A stretch of 64,000 nucleotides of DNA from SIG440 sp045591035 (GCA_045591035.1 JAZNSG010000046.1:12621-76620); one strand, 5' to 3'; counted from the first letter of the stretch, positions 33,842 through 43,196 are shown. Numbers and translations are program-made. The notes: generated by a model not told the origin, from the sequence alone.

Positions 33842-33867
33842 AAAAAAAGTTGCTAAAATCAGCAACT
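33842..33867 (-). terminator. expression-platform terminator of the glycine riboswitch
   Basis: Minus-strand stem AGTTGCT/AGCAACT (33861-33867 and 33848-33854) followed by seven T residues, between the aptamer and the symporter ribosome site. Confidence 0.8.
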
Positions 33868-33910
33868 CTGAATATCCCTGTGGCGTAATTTTAAGATGAA
33901 CTAAAATACT

Positions 33911-34000
33911 GCTCTGTCCTTTTGCCTGAGAGATTCGATTAATTTTAATCTTGCACCTTCGGCACTCTTTTGGGAGATTCTCCAGAGTTTCCTCAAATTC
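33911..34000 (-). ncRNA. glycine riboswitch (single aptamer)
   Basis: The minus strand contains the glycine aptamer core: a GGAGAATCTCCC helix, GCCGAAGGTGCAAG, then TCTCAGGCAAAAGGACAGAG, matching the conserved elements of one aptamer. The transcript begins about 35 bases upstream, so there is no room for a second full aptamer; short flanking stems may serve instead. In singlet and tandem glycine riboswitches ligand binding commonly turns on catabolic or efflux genes; here the following hairpin could instead stop transporter expression, and direction is not certain. Confidence 0.9.
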
Positions 34001-34044
34001 CGGTTTCTTTCGATTCCGAAATCATCAACGGATGATTTTTGGTT

Positions 34045-34073
34045 ATTATACTATATTAAACTGCTAAAGTCAA
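34045..34073 (-). promoter_or_regulatory. promoter of the glycine riboswitch/symporter
   Basis: Minus-strand TTGACT (34068-34073), 17-base spacer, TATAAT (34045-34050). Confidence 0.75.
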
Positions 34074-34099
34074 TAAAAAAACATTTTTTCAGCAAAGTA

Positions 34100-34142
34100 T
34101 ACAAAATTACCCCCTGTGCAGAGCTTTTTCGTGCACAGGGGG
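34100..34142 (-). terminator. terminator of trmK-nif3
   Basis: Perfect 11-base stem CCCCCTGTGCA (34110-34120) with 34132-34142, followed on the minus strand by TAATTTTG; eight bases after the nif3 stop. Confidence 0.8.
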
Positions 34143-34149
34143 ATAGCTT

Positions 34150-34950
34150 TTAAAATGCTGTGAAATAGGGTTTTGCGTCAGAGACTTCAACTTCAATATC
34201 AGGGAAACTGTGAGAGAAGAACTCCGCAAGGTATTCGCAAATAATATTTTCGGTTTCAAAATGCCCGGCGTCTATTACGTTGAGACCAATTTCAGATGCC
34301 ACTCTTCCGTGGTCGTGTTTTAGGTCAGCAGTCACGTATACATCCGCTCCGGCATTGTATGCTGCATAAAGATTTGAACCGCCGCTGCCCGAGCAAAGGG
34401 CAACCGTCCGAACCTCGTCGGTAAGGTCACCAACGTATTTAATTGCCTGACAGGAAAGAGTGTTTTGAATATGGGAGAGAAGGTCCTCCATTGTCAAAGG
34501 CATCGAAAGCGTTCCCACGCGACCGATTTCATCAAGAGTCTCTCCGCTTGGCTCAATGCACTCGTGGGGTGAAAACTTTCGGATGTGTTCAAGACCAAGC
34601 TTGATAGCCAAAAGGTCATTCATTCCTCCGTCTGCCATATCAAAGCTTGTGTGCATACAAAATGCAGAAATGTCATTTTTGATAAGCATACGCACGATGC
34701 TGCCCGTTAAGTCTCCGGGGGTAATGGCTTTTAACGGGTTGTAAATCAGTGGATGGTGAGAAACAATCAAGTCGGCGCCCATATCAATCGCACTCCGAAC
34801 ATTTTCGGAGGTGATGTCAAGGCAAACAAACACCTTGCTGATTTTTTGGGTTTCGTCCCCAACCAAAAGCCCTACATTGTCCCAGGGAAACTTAAGCTCC
34901 GATGGGGCAATCTGCTCCAATGCTTCGATAATGTCAGAAAGTCTAACCAT
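34150..34950 (-). CDS. Nif3-like dinuclear metal centre protein
   Basis: A 266-residue protein of the Nif3/YqfO family, hexameric proteins with a two-metal site whose cellular role is unsettled (often labelled GTP cyclohydrolase 1 type 2). Family signatures are WDNVGLLVG near residue 23, VCLDIT near 42, DLIVSHHPLIY near 60 with the metal-binding HH, FCMHTSFD near 97 and the C-terminal GHFETEN near 230. It lacks the PII-like inserted domain of Bacillus YqfO (373 residues). It follows trmK by 39 bases, an order conserved across Firmicutes next to dnaG-sigA. Confidence 0.93.
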   Translation of the reverse strand: MVRLSDIIEALEQIAPSELKFPWDNVGLLVGDETQKISKVFVCLDITSENVRSAIDMGADLIVSHHPLIYNPLKAITPGDLTGSIVRMLIKNDISAFCMHTSFDMADGGMNDLLAIKLGLEHIRKFSPHECIEPSGETLDEIGRVGTLSMPLTMEDLLSHIQNTLSCQAIKYVGDLTDEVRTVALCSGSGGSNLYAAYNAGADVYVTADLKHDHGRVASEIGLNVIDAGHFETENIICEYLAEFFSHSFPDIEVEVSDAKPYFTAF

Positions 34951-34989
34951 AGTTTTGCCCTGCCTTTCTGCCTGAATCAGGCAAAAATA

Positions 34990-35694
34990 TCATAAATTTA
35001 TTTCTGCTAATATTTTCTCAATATCTTTTGCTCTTTTTTTGTTTTCGGGAGTTTGCGATTTAACAAGTCCCGAAAGCTGTTTTTTAAACTTGTTAGTCAA
35101 TACTAACTGGTGTTTCTCGAAAAACTCGGGAGAGGTTTTTTCAAGACCCTTGCCGAAGATAAGCTCTTGCTCTGTGTATGTTGTTTGGGAGTTTTGAGAA
35201 ACAGCAAATATGTTATAAATTTTGTCCTCTTCTGCTACTAGGTATTCTGTGCCCGGGGCAAGGCCAATTTTCACAAGATACTCACGAAGCTCACGTTGGG
35301 CTGTCATGGGCTGGAGTATGAGGAGCTTTGCTGAGTTTACGATTTCCCTTGATGCTTCAAGAATGTTTGAAATCAAAAGTCCGCCCATTCCTGCGATAAC
35401 TATAACCTCTGCCTCGTCGGGATTTATGGTTTCGAGACCGTTTCCGAGCCGAAGGGAAATTTTTTTGTCCAGACCATAGCGTTTTACGTTTTCTTCTGCC
35501 CGTTTCACAGGTCCCGGATTTACGTCAGAGGCAACAGCAAAATCCGCCAGTCCGCACAGTACGGCGTATATGGGTATATATGCATGGTCTGTGCCGATAT
35601 CGGCCAAAGAACGGCACGGTGGAATCAGCTTTGCAATTTTTTCAAGGCGGGGATTAAGGTTCAGGCCACGAAGTATTTCGACGTTATTTTCCAC
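34990..35694 (-). CDS. trmK: tRNA (adenine(22)-N1)-methyltransferase
   Basis: A 234-residue SAM-dependent enzyme methylating A22 of tRNA. It has the Rossmann motif ADIGTDHAYIPIYA near residue 31, ASDVNPGPVKRAEENV near 54, and IVIAGMGGLLISNIL near 98, which replaces the usual NPPY motif in TrmK. Start is GTG at 35694 with AAAGGAG about ten bases upstream. A C-terminal coiled helical region (from about 170) is also usual. It heads the trmK-nif3 operon and is divergent from dgt-dnaG-rpoD. Confidence 0.93.
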   Translation of the reverse strand: MENNVEILRGLNLNPRLEKIAKLIPPCRSLADIGTDHAYIPIYAVLCGLADFAVASDVNPGPVKRAEENVKRYGLDKKISLRLGNGLETINPDEAEVIVIAGMGGLLISNILEASREIVNSAKLLILQPMTAQRELREYLVKIGLAPGTEYLVAEEDKIYNIFAVSQNSQTTYTEQELIFGKGLEKTSPEFFEKHQLVLTNKFKKQLSGLVKSQTPENKKRAKDIEKILAEINL

Positions 35695-35734
35695 TAAACT
35701 GCCGCTCCTTTCAAAATTCTGTTTAGTTAGCTTA

Positions 35735-35764
35735 ATTATACGGTTAAAAATATCCTTTTGTCAA
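35735..35764 (-). promoter_or_regulatory. promoter of trmK-nif3
   Basis: Minus-strand TTGACA (35759-35764), 18-base spacer, TATAAT (35735-35740). Confidence 0.65.
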
Positions 35765-35845
35765 CTAAAAAAAAGGATTTTAGGGATAAATGAAGAAAAA
35801 TATTTTATAGATAAGTATTTACTATATATTAATGAAGGTGAATTT

Positions 35846-36844
35846 ATGACTCTTCGTGAAAAGATTGAATTGCGTGAAAAAGAATACCTGAGCCCTTATG
35901 GGGTGAAAAGTGGCGAGTCCTTGGGCAGAGCCCGTTTTGAGGAGCCTTGTGAGTTTCGCACCGAGTTCCAGCGAGACAGAGACAGGGTTATTCACTCCAA
36001 GGCGTTCAGGCGTCTGAAACACAAAACTCAGGTTTTTCTTGCTCCTGAGGGCGACCACTACAGAACACGGCTTACTCACACTCTTGAGGTATCGCAGATT
36101 GCAAGAACAATTGCAAGAGCCCTGGGTCTTAACGAGGATTTGACCGAGGCGATTGCCATGGGTCACGACCTTGGACATACCCCTTTCGGACACACAGGCG
36201 AAAACGCCCTGAATGCACTTTGCCCCGAGGGTTTCAGGCATAACGAGCAAAGTCTCAGGGTTGTTAATGTTTTGGAACGCAAAGGCGGACTCAATCTCAC
36301 TCAGGAGGTGCGTGACGGAATTTTGTGCCATACCGGTGAAAAGCAACCACAGACCCTTGAGGGAAAGATTGTCAGGATTGCAGACCAGATTGCGTATATA
36401 AACCATGATATTGATGATGCGGTTCGTGCAGGGGTGCTTTCTCTTGAGGAAATACCGAAGGAATATTCTCAGATTCTCGGTGAAGGACATTCTGACCGTA
36501 TTGGCTCTCTTATCCGAAGCGTTATCCATTCAAGTGAGGGCAAACCCGATATAACCATGGAGCCTGACGTGAGACAAGCCATGCTTGGGCTCAGGAAATT
36601 TATGTTTGAAATGGTTTATAAGAATCCGAAAGCAAAAAGGGATGAAGAAAAGTTTTATGCAGTGATAGAAGCGCTTTTCGAGAGACTTATGAAAGAACCC
36701 GGGCTTATACCCGAAGGCATACGAAAAACAAGCTGCAGTGAGGATAATATGATTGTGGTGCGGGATTACATAGCCGGAATGACTGACCGGTATGCAATCG
36801 CCCTGTATACAGATATATTTGTCCCGAAATCATGGAATATATAA
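35846..36844 (+). CDS. dgt: deoxyguanosinetriphosphate triphosphohydrolase-like protein
   Basis: A 332-residue HD-domain dNTP triphosphohydrolase that cleaves dNTPs to nucleoside and tripolyphosphate. The metal site is RTRLTHTLEVSQIART near residue 70 (H), AMGHDLGHTPFGHTGE near 108 (HD), and DQIAYINHDIDDA near 185 (D). FRTEFQRDRDRVIHSKAFRRLKHKTQVF near residue 30-57 is the typical nucleotide-binding start. ATG at 35846 has AAGGTG seven bases upstream; the frame is open further left but unlike the family. It is the first gene ahead of dnaG-rpoD, as in many Clostridia. Confidence 0.93.
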   Translation: MTLREKIELREKEYLSPYGVKSGESLGRARFEEPCEFRTEFQRDRDRVIHSKAFRRLKHKTQVFLAPEGDHYRTRLTHTLEVSQIARTIARALGLNEDLTEAIAMGHDLGHTPFGHTGENALNALCPEGFRHNEQSLRVVNVLERKGGLNLTQEVRDGILCHTGEKQPQTLEGKIVRIADQIAYINHDIDDAVRAGVLSLEEIPKEYSQILGEGHSDRIGSLIRSVIHSSEGKPDITMEPDVRQAMLGLRKFMFEMVYKNPKAKRDEEKFYAVIEALFERLMKEPGLIPEGIRKTSCSEDNMIVVRDYIAGMTDRYAIALYTDIFVPKSWNI

Positions 36845-36914
36845 AAACTTTTTTAAAAGGCAAGGAAAATCAGGATATTTGTCGAATTACATAAACAGAG
36901 GAGAGGTGATAAAT

Positions 36915-38702
36915 GTGAAACAAAGCGTGGATTTTCAAGAGTTTGTTGATGAGGTTATTGCGAAAACCGATATTGTTGACACGATTTCACGTTATGTCAC
37001 CATGAAGCGAGTGGGAAATCGTTTTCAGGCACTTTGTCCTCTGCATAATGATAAAAAGACGCCGTCTTTTTCGGTATCTCCGGACAAGCAGTTGTTTCAC
37101 TGTTTTGGCTGTGGGGCAGGCGGAACGGTTATACATTTTATTATGGCGAAAGAAAACCTTGATTTTATGGAGGCGGTTAAGCTTCTTGCTGAAAGAGCCG
37201 GGATTCCCGTGCCCGATTATCGAAGTCAAAGCGAACGGGACAAAGCAGCTGCACTTCACAACAAAAAGAAACGTATGTATGAAATGAATGCCGAGGCGGG
37301 CAGGTTCTTTTATTCAAACCTTACCGCAAAGGGAAATGAAGCGGCGATAGATTACCTTAAAGGTCGTGGGCTAAGCGGTGCTACGGTTAAAGCCTTTGGT
37401 ATAGGATACGCCCCTGACAGCTGGTCGGGCCTTATAGATTTTATGAAAGAAAAAGGCTATTCCGAAGAAGAACTTTCAGAGGGCGGACTTGCGGTGAAAC
37501 GTGAAAACGGGACGTACTTTGACAAGTTTCGGGACAGAATAATGTTTCCGATTATGGATCTGCGGGGGAATGTAATAGCCTTCGGCGGAAGAATCTTAAA
37601 GGATAAAGACAATGCGCCGAAGTATCTGAACTCCCCCGAAACATTGGTTTTCAAAAAGAAGGATAATCTTTTTGCCATGAACCTTGCAAAAAACAGCAAG
37701 TCCGGACAGTTTCTTGTTATGGAGGGCTATATGGATGTTATATCTCTTCATCAAAATGGCTTTGACAATGCGGTAGCCTCTTTGGGAACGGCGTTTACCC
37801 CCCAACAGGCAGAGCTTCTTAAACGATACGCTGACAAGGCGGTGCTTTGTTATGATGCTGATGAAGCAGGGCAAAAAGCCGCAGACCGGGCAGGGGAAAT
37901 ACTCAGGGAGTCGGGGATAAAAGCCAGGGTGCTTACCATAAATGACGCAAAAGACCCTGATGAATATATCCAAAAGAAAGGCAAAGAGCTGTTTGGCTTG
38001 CTTGTGGACAATGCAGAGAGCTTTATTGAGTATAAAATAGGAAAGATAGAGAAAAAATATAATCTTGAAGACACAGTAGAAAAAATCGAATTTATAGAAG
38101 AAATTGCAAAAATACTTGCAAATATAAAAAACAGTGTTGAACGAGAGGTTTACATCAAGAAAATCGCCCGAAAGACCGATATTTCACCCGATAGCATAGC
38201 TGTTCAGGTTGAGAACCTGAGCCGGAAGATGACTGTGGGTGAAAAATACAAAGCGGAGCGGGACGAAAAACGTGACTTTGAGCGAAGGACGGGCGGACGC
38301 CAGGACCTTAATAAAATGAGAGTTTTCAATGCTGAAAAGCTTTTGCTTAATCTGCTCTGTGAAAAAGTGGCGTTCCAAAAGGTTTCAAAGACCTTGAAAC
38401 CCGAAGACTTTTCCGAAGGGATTCATAGAAAACTTGCGGAAGTTATTTATGACACACATATTCGGGGTGAAAAAATACGCCCTATGAGTATTATAGCTGA
38501 GTTTGACGAAAAAGATGCGGGCAGGATTTCAGAAATCCTCTCCGATGACAAGAATGTTGACAATCACGAAAAGGCAATTGAGATGCCCCTGAAAATTATA
38601 AGCGAGTACCGTCTTCAGAAAGAGGGAGAAACATCTACCCGGGACGGAGACACTGAAAAGCTTCAAGAGATTATGGACAGGCTTAAAAAGGATAAAAAGT
38701 AG
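36915..38702 (+). CDS. dnaG: DNA primase
   Basis: A 595-residue primase that makes RNA primers for replication. The N-terminal zinc ribbon is CPLHNDKKTPSFSVSPDKQLFHCFGC near residues 38-64 in outline (Cys, His, Cys, Cys). The catalytic core contains GRGL and the TOPRIM segment LVMEGYMDVISLHQNG near 267 and LCYDADEAGQKAADRAG near 311 with acidic metal ligands. The C-terminal 140 residues are helical and should bind DnaB helicase. The start is GTG at 36915 with GAGAGGTGAT upstream; ATG two bases earlier is out of frame. It is 14 bases ahead of rpoD, the macromolecular-synthesis arrangement. Confidence 0.95.
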   Translation: MKQSVDFQEFVDEVIAKTDIVDTISRYVTMKRVGNRFQALCPLHNDKKTPSFSVSPDKQLFHCFGCGAGGTVIHFIMAKENLDFMEAVKLLAERAGIPVPDYRSQSERDKAAALHNKKKRMYEMNAEAGRFFYSNLTAKGNEAAIDYLKGRGLSGATVKAFGIGYAPDSWSGLIDFMKEKGYSEEELSEGGLAVKRENGTYFDKFRDRIMFPIMDLRGNVIAFGGRILKDKDNAPKYLNSPETLVFKKKDNLFAMNLAKNSKSGQFLVMEGYMDVISLHQNGFDNAVASLGTAFTPQQAELLKRYADKAVLCYDADEAGQKAADRAGEILRESGIKARVLTINDAKDPDEYIQKKGKELFGLLVDNAESFIEYKIGKIEKKYNLEDTVEKIEFIEEIAKILANIKNSVEREVYIKKIARKTDISPDSIAVQVENLSRKMTVGEKYKAERDEKRDFERRTGGRQDLNKMRVFNAEKLLLNLLCEKVAFQKVSKTLKPEDFSEGIHRKLAEVIYDTHIRGEKIRPMSIIAEFDEKDAGRISEILSDDKNVDNHEKAIEMPLKIISEYRLQKEGETSTRDGDTEKLQEIMDRLKKDKK

Positions 38703-38716
38703 AAAGGCGAGAAGTT

Positions 38717-40228
38717 ATGAGCACACGGAAAACAAAAACGGAAGAAAAGATTGAGACAAATGAAGTCCTGACAGAAGTGGTGGAATCAGAAGAAAAAGAA
38801 GCTTTGACCGAGACCGCCGCAAAAAAGACAAGAAAGAAGGTAAAGTCGGCGACCGAGGCTGATTCCGCAAAAGAACCATTGGATAAACCCGAAGCTGAGC
38901 CTGAAAAAGAGGAAAAAAAGCCGAAAAAGAGAGCACCGAAGAAAAAGATTGAGGATGAAACTCCTGAGGAGGCAATTGCCGAGCCGGCAGCGGAAGAAAC
39001 AAGTTTTGATGCAAAGGAAGAAGAGGCGGAGAATCCTCAAGAAGAGAAAAAGCCTGCAAAGAAAGCTTCACAAAAAAAGAAAGACCAAGTCCAGGAGCCT
39101 GTTGAGGAAAACCCAGAAGATTCCGAAGATAAAAAAGTTATCTCAAAAGAAATGCAAAAACAAGCAGTTCAAGAACTGATAGAGCTTGGCAAAAAGAACG
39201 GTGAACTGTCCTACAGCGATATTACCGCAAAGCTCGAGGCTGTTGAAATGGATGCCGAGCAAATTGAGCAGATTTATGACTTCCTTGAAAAACAAGGTGT
39301 TGAGATTATCGGTAACTTTGAGGAATATCTTCCTGAAATTGATGATGATTTTCAGGTGACTGAGGAAGAACTCATAGACCTCAGCGTTCCTGATAACGTA
39401 AGCATAGATGACCCTGTGCGTATGTATCTTAAGGAAATCGGAAAGGTCCCGTTGCTTTCAAGCCAGGAAGAAGCAGAACTTGCTCAGAAAATGGTTGACG
39501 GAGACAAAGAAGCAAAAAAACGGTTAGCTGAAGCTAACCTGAGACTTGTGGTAAGTATAGCAAAAAGGTATGTGGGCAGGGGAATGTTGTTTCTTGACCT
39601 TATCCAGGAGGGCAATCTGGGACTTATCAAGGCTGTTGATAAATTTGACTACACAAAGGGCTACAAGTTCAGTACCTATGCTACCTGGTGGATTCGTCAG
39701 GCCATCACTCGTGCAATCGCAGACCAGGCAAGAACTATACGTATCCCTGTTCATATGGTTGAAACAATAAACAAACTTATTCGTGTTACACGTCAGCTTG
39801 TTCAGGAGCTTGGTCATGACCCCCTTCCCGAAGAGGTTGCGAAAGAACTTAATATGCCCATTGACAAGGTTGGCGAGATTATGAAGATTGCTCAGGAGCC
39901 TGTGTCTCTTGAAACTCCGATTGGTGAAGAAGAGGACAGCCATCTTGGTGATTTCATTCAGGACAATGAAACTCCTGCACCTCAGGATGCGGCAACATTC
40001 AGACTTCTTAAAGAACAGCTGGTAGATGTTCTCAGCACCCTTACACCAAGGGAAGAAAAGGTACTGAGACTTCGTTTCGGTCTTGATAACGGCAGAGCAC
40101 GTACCCTTGAAGAAGTTGGCAAGGAATTTAACGTTACCCGTGAAAGAATCAGACAGATTGAGGCAAAGGCGCTCAGAAAGCTCAGACACCCCAGCCGCAG
40201 CAAAAAGCTTAAGGATTATCTTGAATAA
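38717..40228 (+). CDS. rpoD: primary sigma factor SigA/RpoD with long charged N-terminal tail
   Basis: A 503-residue housekeeping sigma factor. Regions in order: 1.1-like acidic domain near residues 145-205, 1.2 (DPVRMYLKEIGKVPLLSSQEEAEL cut here as DPVRMYLKEIGKVPLL) near 235, 2.1-2.4 with RLVVSIAKRYVGRG and YATWWIRQAITRAI near 275-345, region 3, and 4.2 with EEVGKEFNVTRERIRQIEAK near 470. The first about 145 residues are a low-complexity tail rich in Lys, Glu, Ala and Pro with KKTRKK, KKPKKRAPKKK and KKPAKKASQKKK clusters, absent from Bacillus SigA (371 residues). Cores 2.4 and 4.2 look standard, agreeing with the TTGACA/TATAAT promoters seen throughout. It is co-directional with dnaG. Confidence 0.96.
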   Translation: MSTRKTKTEEKIETNEVLTEVVESEEKEALTETAAKKTRKKVKSATEADSAKEPLDKPEAEPEKEEKKPKKRAPKKKIEDETPEEAIAEPAAEETSFDAKEEEAENPQEEKKPAKKASQKKKDQVQEPVEENPEDSEDKKVISKEMQKQAVQELIELGKKNGELSYSDITAKLEAVEMDAEQIEQIYDFLEKQGVEIIGNFEEYLPEIDDDFQVTEEELIDLSVPDNVSIDDPVRMYLKEIGKVPLLSSQEEAELAQKMVDGDKEAKKRLAEANLRLVVSIAKRYVGRGMLFLDLIQEGNLGLIKAVDKFDYTKGYKFSTYATWWIRQAITRAIADQARTIRIPVHMVETINKLIRVTRQLVQELGHDPLPEEVAKELNMPIDKVGEIMKIAQEPVSLETPIGEEEDSHLGDFIQDNETPAPQDAATFRLLKEQLVDVLSTLTPREEKVLRLRFGLDNGRARTLEEVGKEFNVTRERIRQIEAKALRKLRHPSRSKKLKDYLE

Positions 40229-40299
40229 TATTTGAACGAAATTTTGGATATATTGATATGAGTTTAGCTGATATGAATTGAAATCAGGAGGGGAAATTT

Positions 40300-41313
40300 A
40301 TGCATATTTTGGTTACCGGTGGTGCCGGATACATAGGAAGTCATACCTGTGTCCAGCTCCTTGAGGCAGGGTATGAGGTTACGGTTGTTGATAATCTTTC
40401 TAACAGCTGTGAAGAGTCGTTAAACCGAGTTGAGAAGATTACGGGGAAATCCGTGAAATTCTATAAGGTAGATATGGTTGACAAGGAAGCCCTCAGAGGA
40501 GTTTTTGCTGAGAACAAGTTTGATGCAGCTATCCATTTTGCAGGGCTTAAGGCTGTTGGTGAATCGGTGGCTGTGCCACTTAGATATTACCAGAATAACT
40601 TATGCAGCACACTAAATCTTTGTGAGCTTATGTCAGAGTACGGGGTAAAAAAGCTGGTGTTCAGCTCGTCGGCAACAGTTTACGGTAATCCGCACACAGT
40701 TCCCATAAAAGAGGATTTTCCCCTTTCCTGCACAAACCCCTATGGCAGAACAAAGCTTATGATAGAAGAAATGCTTAGAGACCTGGCAATTGCAGACCCC
40801 GAGTGGGACATAGCTCTGCTGAGGTACTTTAATCCCGTTGGTGCCCACGAAAGTGGTCTCATCGGTGAAGACCCAAAAGGGATACCAAACAATCTTATGC
40901 CATATGTTGCTCAGGTTGCCGTGGGTAAACGTGAGTTTGTTCATGTGTTCGGAAACGATTATGACACCCCCGACGGTACGGGCGTTCGTGACTATATCCA
41001 TGTTGTGGACCTGGCAGACGGACATCTGAGAGCTGTTGAAAAAATCTCAAAAAAATCAGGGGTTGTGACCTACAATCTGGGTACCGGTCATGGCTACAGC
41101 GTTCTTGATATGATAAAGGCTTTTGGAAAAGCCTGTGGCAGAGAGCTTCCCTATGAAATCGAAGCACGTCGTCCCGGGGATATTGCAGAGTGTTATGCTG
41201 ACCCGACAAAGGCACGGGAAGAAATCGGCTTTGTGGCGAAAAGAAACCTTGAGGATATGTGTGCCGATGGATGGAGATGGCAGCAACAAAACCCGAATGG
41301 CTATAACGCCTGA
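40300..41313 (+). CDS. galE: UDP-glucose 4-epimerase
   Basis: A 337-residue short-chain dehydrogenase fold enzyme interconverting UDP-glucose and UDP-galactose. The NAD loop VTGGAGYIGSHT opens the protein; HFAGLKAVGESV near 78, the catalytic SSSATVYG with Tyr-x3-Lys (YGRTK) near 123-152, and YFNPVGAH near 176 follow, with the C-terminal RRPGDIAECYADP near 292. Length is typical. AGGAGG lies upstream. It sits between rpoD and lepA without clear terminators, so it may be read with them. It could supply galactosyl donors for the wall polymer made by the GT-CsaB/LCP genes; that link is inference. Confidence 0.95.
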   Translation: MHILVTGGAGYIGSHTCVQLLEAGYEVTVVDNLSNSCEESLNRVEKITGKSVKFYKVDMVDKEALRGVFAENKFDAAIHFAGLKAVGESVAVPLRYYQNNLCSTLNLCELMSEYGVKKLVFSSSATVYGNPHTVPIKEDFPLSCTNPYGRTKLMIEEMLRDLAIADPEWDIALLRYFNPVGAHESGLIGEDPKGIPNNLMPYVAQVAVGKREFVHVFGNDYDTPDGTGVRDYIHVVDLADGHLRAVEKISKKSGVVTYNLGTGHGYSVLDMIKAFGKACGRELPYEIEARRPGDIAECYADPTKAREEIGFVAKRNLEDMCADGWRWQQQNPNGYNA

Positions 41314-41342
41314 TTTATATACAACTTGGAAGGAATTTTTTA

Positions 41343-43148
41343 ATGAACGAATACCAGAAGAATATACGAAATTTTTCTATTATAGCCCATATTGACCACG
41401 GAAAGTCCACCTTGGCAGACCGCCTTTTGGAACTTACCGGGGCGCTTACAAGCCGTGAAATGCAAGCACAGATACTTGATAATATGGAGCTTGAACGTGA
41501 ACGAGGGATTACCATCAAGGCGAGAGCCGTGAGACTGCTTTATTCCGCAAAGAATGGCGAAAAGTATGTGTTGAATCTGATTGATACCCCCGGACACGTG
41601 GACTTCAACTATGAAGTTTCCCGAAGCCTTGCGGCCTGTGAGGGCGCAATTTTGATTGTTGATGCGGCTCAGGGGATAGAGGCTCAGACCCTTGCGAATA
41701 CTTATCTTGCACTTGAGCACGACCTTGAGCTTGTTCCGGTTATTAACAAAATCGATTTGCCCAGTGCAAGACCCGAGGTTGTTAAACAGGAGATAGAAGA
41801 TGTTATCGGAATTGAAGCCGAAACTGCACCACAGATTTCTGCTAAAAATGGCATAAATATCGAGGCGGTTCTCGAAAAGGTTGTTGAGCTTATTCCGCCC
41901 CCGAAAGGCGACGAGTCGGCACCTCTAAAAGCACTTATTTTCGATTCATACTATGACAGCTACAAGGGCGTTATTGCCTATGTACGTGTTGTTGACGGTA
42001 AGGTCCGTGCAGGGGATACCATAAAAATGATGGCTACGGGGAGCACTTTTGATGTTGTTGAAGTTGGCTATCTTAACCCCCTTGGTATGCTTCCCTCGGA
42101 TGAACTGAAAGCCGGTGAGGTTGGATTCATTGCGGCAAGTATAAAAACCGTTCAGGATGTTCGTGTGGGCGATACGATTACCACCGTGCAGCAAGGTGCA
42201 AGTGAGGCTCTGCCCGGCTACAAAGAGGTAAAGCCCATGGTTTATTCCGGTGTCTATCCCGCAGATGGAGCTAGATATAACGACCTTCGCGATGCTCTTG
42301 AAAAACTTCAGCTAAACGATGCAGCTCTCCAGTTTGAGGCAGAAAACTCCGTGGCGCTCGGTTTTGGATTCCGCTGTGGATTTCTTGGACTTTTGCATAT
42401 GGAAATCATTCAGGAACGCCTTGAGCGTGAATACAATCTTGATTTGGTTACAACAGCACCATCGGTTGAATATATTGTTGTGAAAACAGATGGCACTCAG
42501 CTGTCAATCGCCAACCCGACAAACCTGCCCGAACCACAAGAAATTGACCATATGCTTGAACCCGTAGTTTCGGCGTCAATCATGACTCCAAAAGAATTTG
42601 TCGGCAGCATTATGGATCTTTGTCAGGAACGTAGGGGAACCTATCTTGATATGACTTACCTTGACGAAAACAGAGTTACCCTTCAATACGAGCTTCCCCT
42701 TAATGAAATTATCTATGACTTTTTTGATGCGCTGAAGTCAAGGACAAGGGGTTATGCATCCTTTGACTACGAGCTGAAAAATTATCAGAAGGCAGAGCTT
42801 ATAAAGCTCGATATTTTGCTGAACGGGGATATGGTGGATGCTTTGTCCTTTATTGTTCACAAAGACAAGGCCTATGCCCGTGGGCGGAGAATTGCCGAGA
42901 AACTCAAGGATTCTATCCCGAGACAGCTTTTCGAAGTGCCTATTCAGGCGGCGGTGGGGAGCAAAATTATTGCACGTGAAACCGTCAGAGCTATGCGAAA
43001 GGATGTCCTTGCTAAGTGTTATGGCGGTGATATCACCCGAAAGAAGAAGCTTCTTGAAAAACAAAAAGAAGGTAAAAAGCGTATGCGCCAGGTAGGCTCA
43101 GTTGAAGTACCACAGGAAGCTTTCATGGCAGTACTTAAGTTAGATTAA
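41343..43148 (+). CDS. lepA: elongation factor 4
   Basis: A 601-residue translational GTPase that binds stalled or post-translocation ribosomes and affects initiation and back-translocation. G1 AHIDHGKSTLADR near residue 14, switch region ERERGITIKA near 44, G3 DTPGHVDF near 79, G4 NKIDLP near 133. LepA-specific C-terminal domain includes GLLHMEIIQERLEREY near 347, YASFDYELKNYQKA near 472 and GGDITRKKKLLEKQKEGKKRM near the end (shown in parts: GGDITRKKKLLEKQ). AAGGAATTTTTT precedes the ATG. It is followed by hemW after 48 bases, a widely conserved pair. Confidence 0.97.
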   Translation: MNEYQKNIRNFSIIAHIDHGKSTLADRLLELTGALTSREMQAQILDNMELERERGITIKARAVRLLYSAKNGEKYVLNLIDTPGHVDFNYEVSRSLAACEGAILIVDAAQGIEAQTLANTYLALEHDLELVPVINKIDLPSARPEVVKQEIEDVIGIEAETAPQISAKNGINIEAVLEKVVELIPPPKGDESAPLKALIFDSYYDSYKGVIAYVRVVDGKVRAGDTIKMMATGSTFDVVEVGYLNPLGMLPSDELKAGEVGFIAASIKTVQDVRVGDTITTVQQGASEALPGYKEVKPMVYSGVYPADGARYNDLRDALEKLQLNDAALQFEAENSVALGFGFRCGFLGLLHMEIIQERLEREYNLDLVTTAPSVEYIVVKTDGTQLSIANPTNLPEPQEIDHMLEPVVSASIMTPKEFVGSIMDLCQERRGTYLDMTYLDENRVTLQYELPLNEIIYDFFDALKSRTRGYASFDYELKNYQKAELIKLDILLNGDMVDALSFIVHKDKAYARGRRIAEKLKDSIPRQLFEVPIQAAVGSKIIARETVRAMRKDVLAKCYGGDITRKKKLLEKQKEGKKRMRQVGSVEVPQEAFMAVLKLD

Positions 43149-43196
43149 ACTAACTAAAAAATAATTTACAGAGTAAATCTCTGCTAAGGAGAAAAA

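Noticed and set aside
35822..36529. Open frame of 235 codons antisense to dgt
   Set aside because: It lies entirely opposite a well-supported gene, has no domain pattern or ribosome site, and its composition is that of the reverse complement of dgt.
39524..40189. Open frame antisense to rpoD
   Set aside because: Opposite conserved sigma regions 2 to 4; no recognisable protein.
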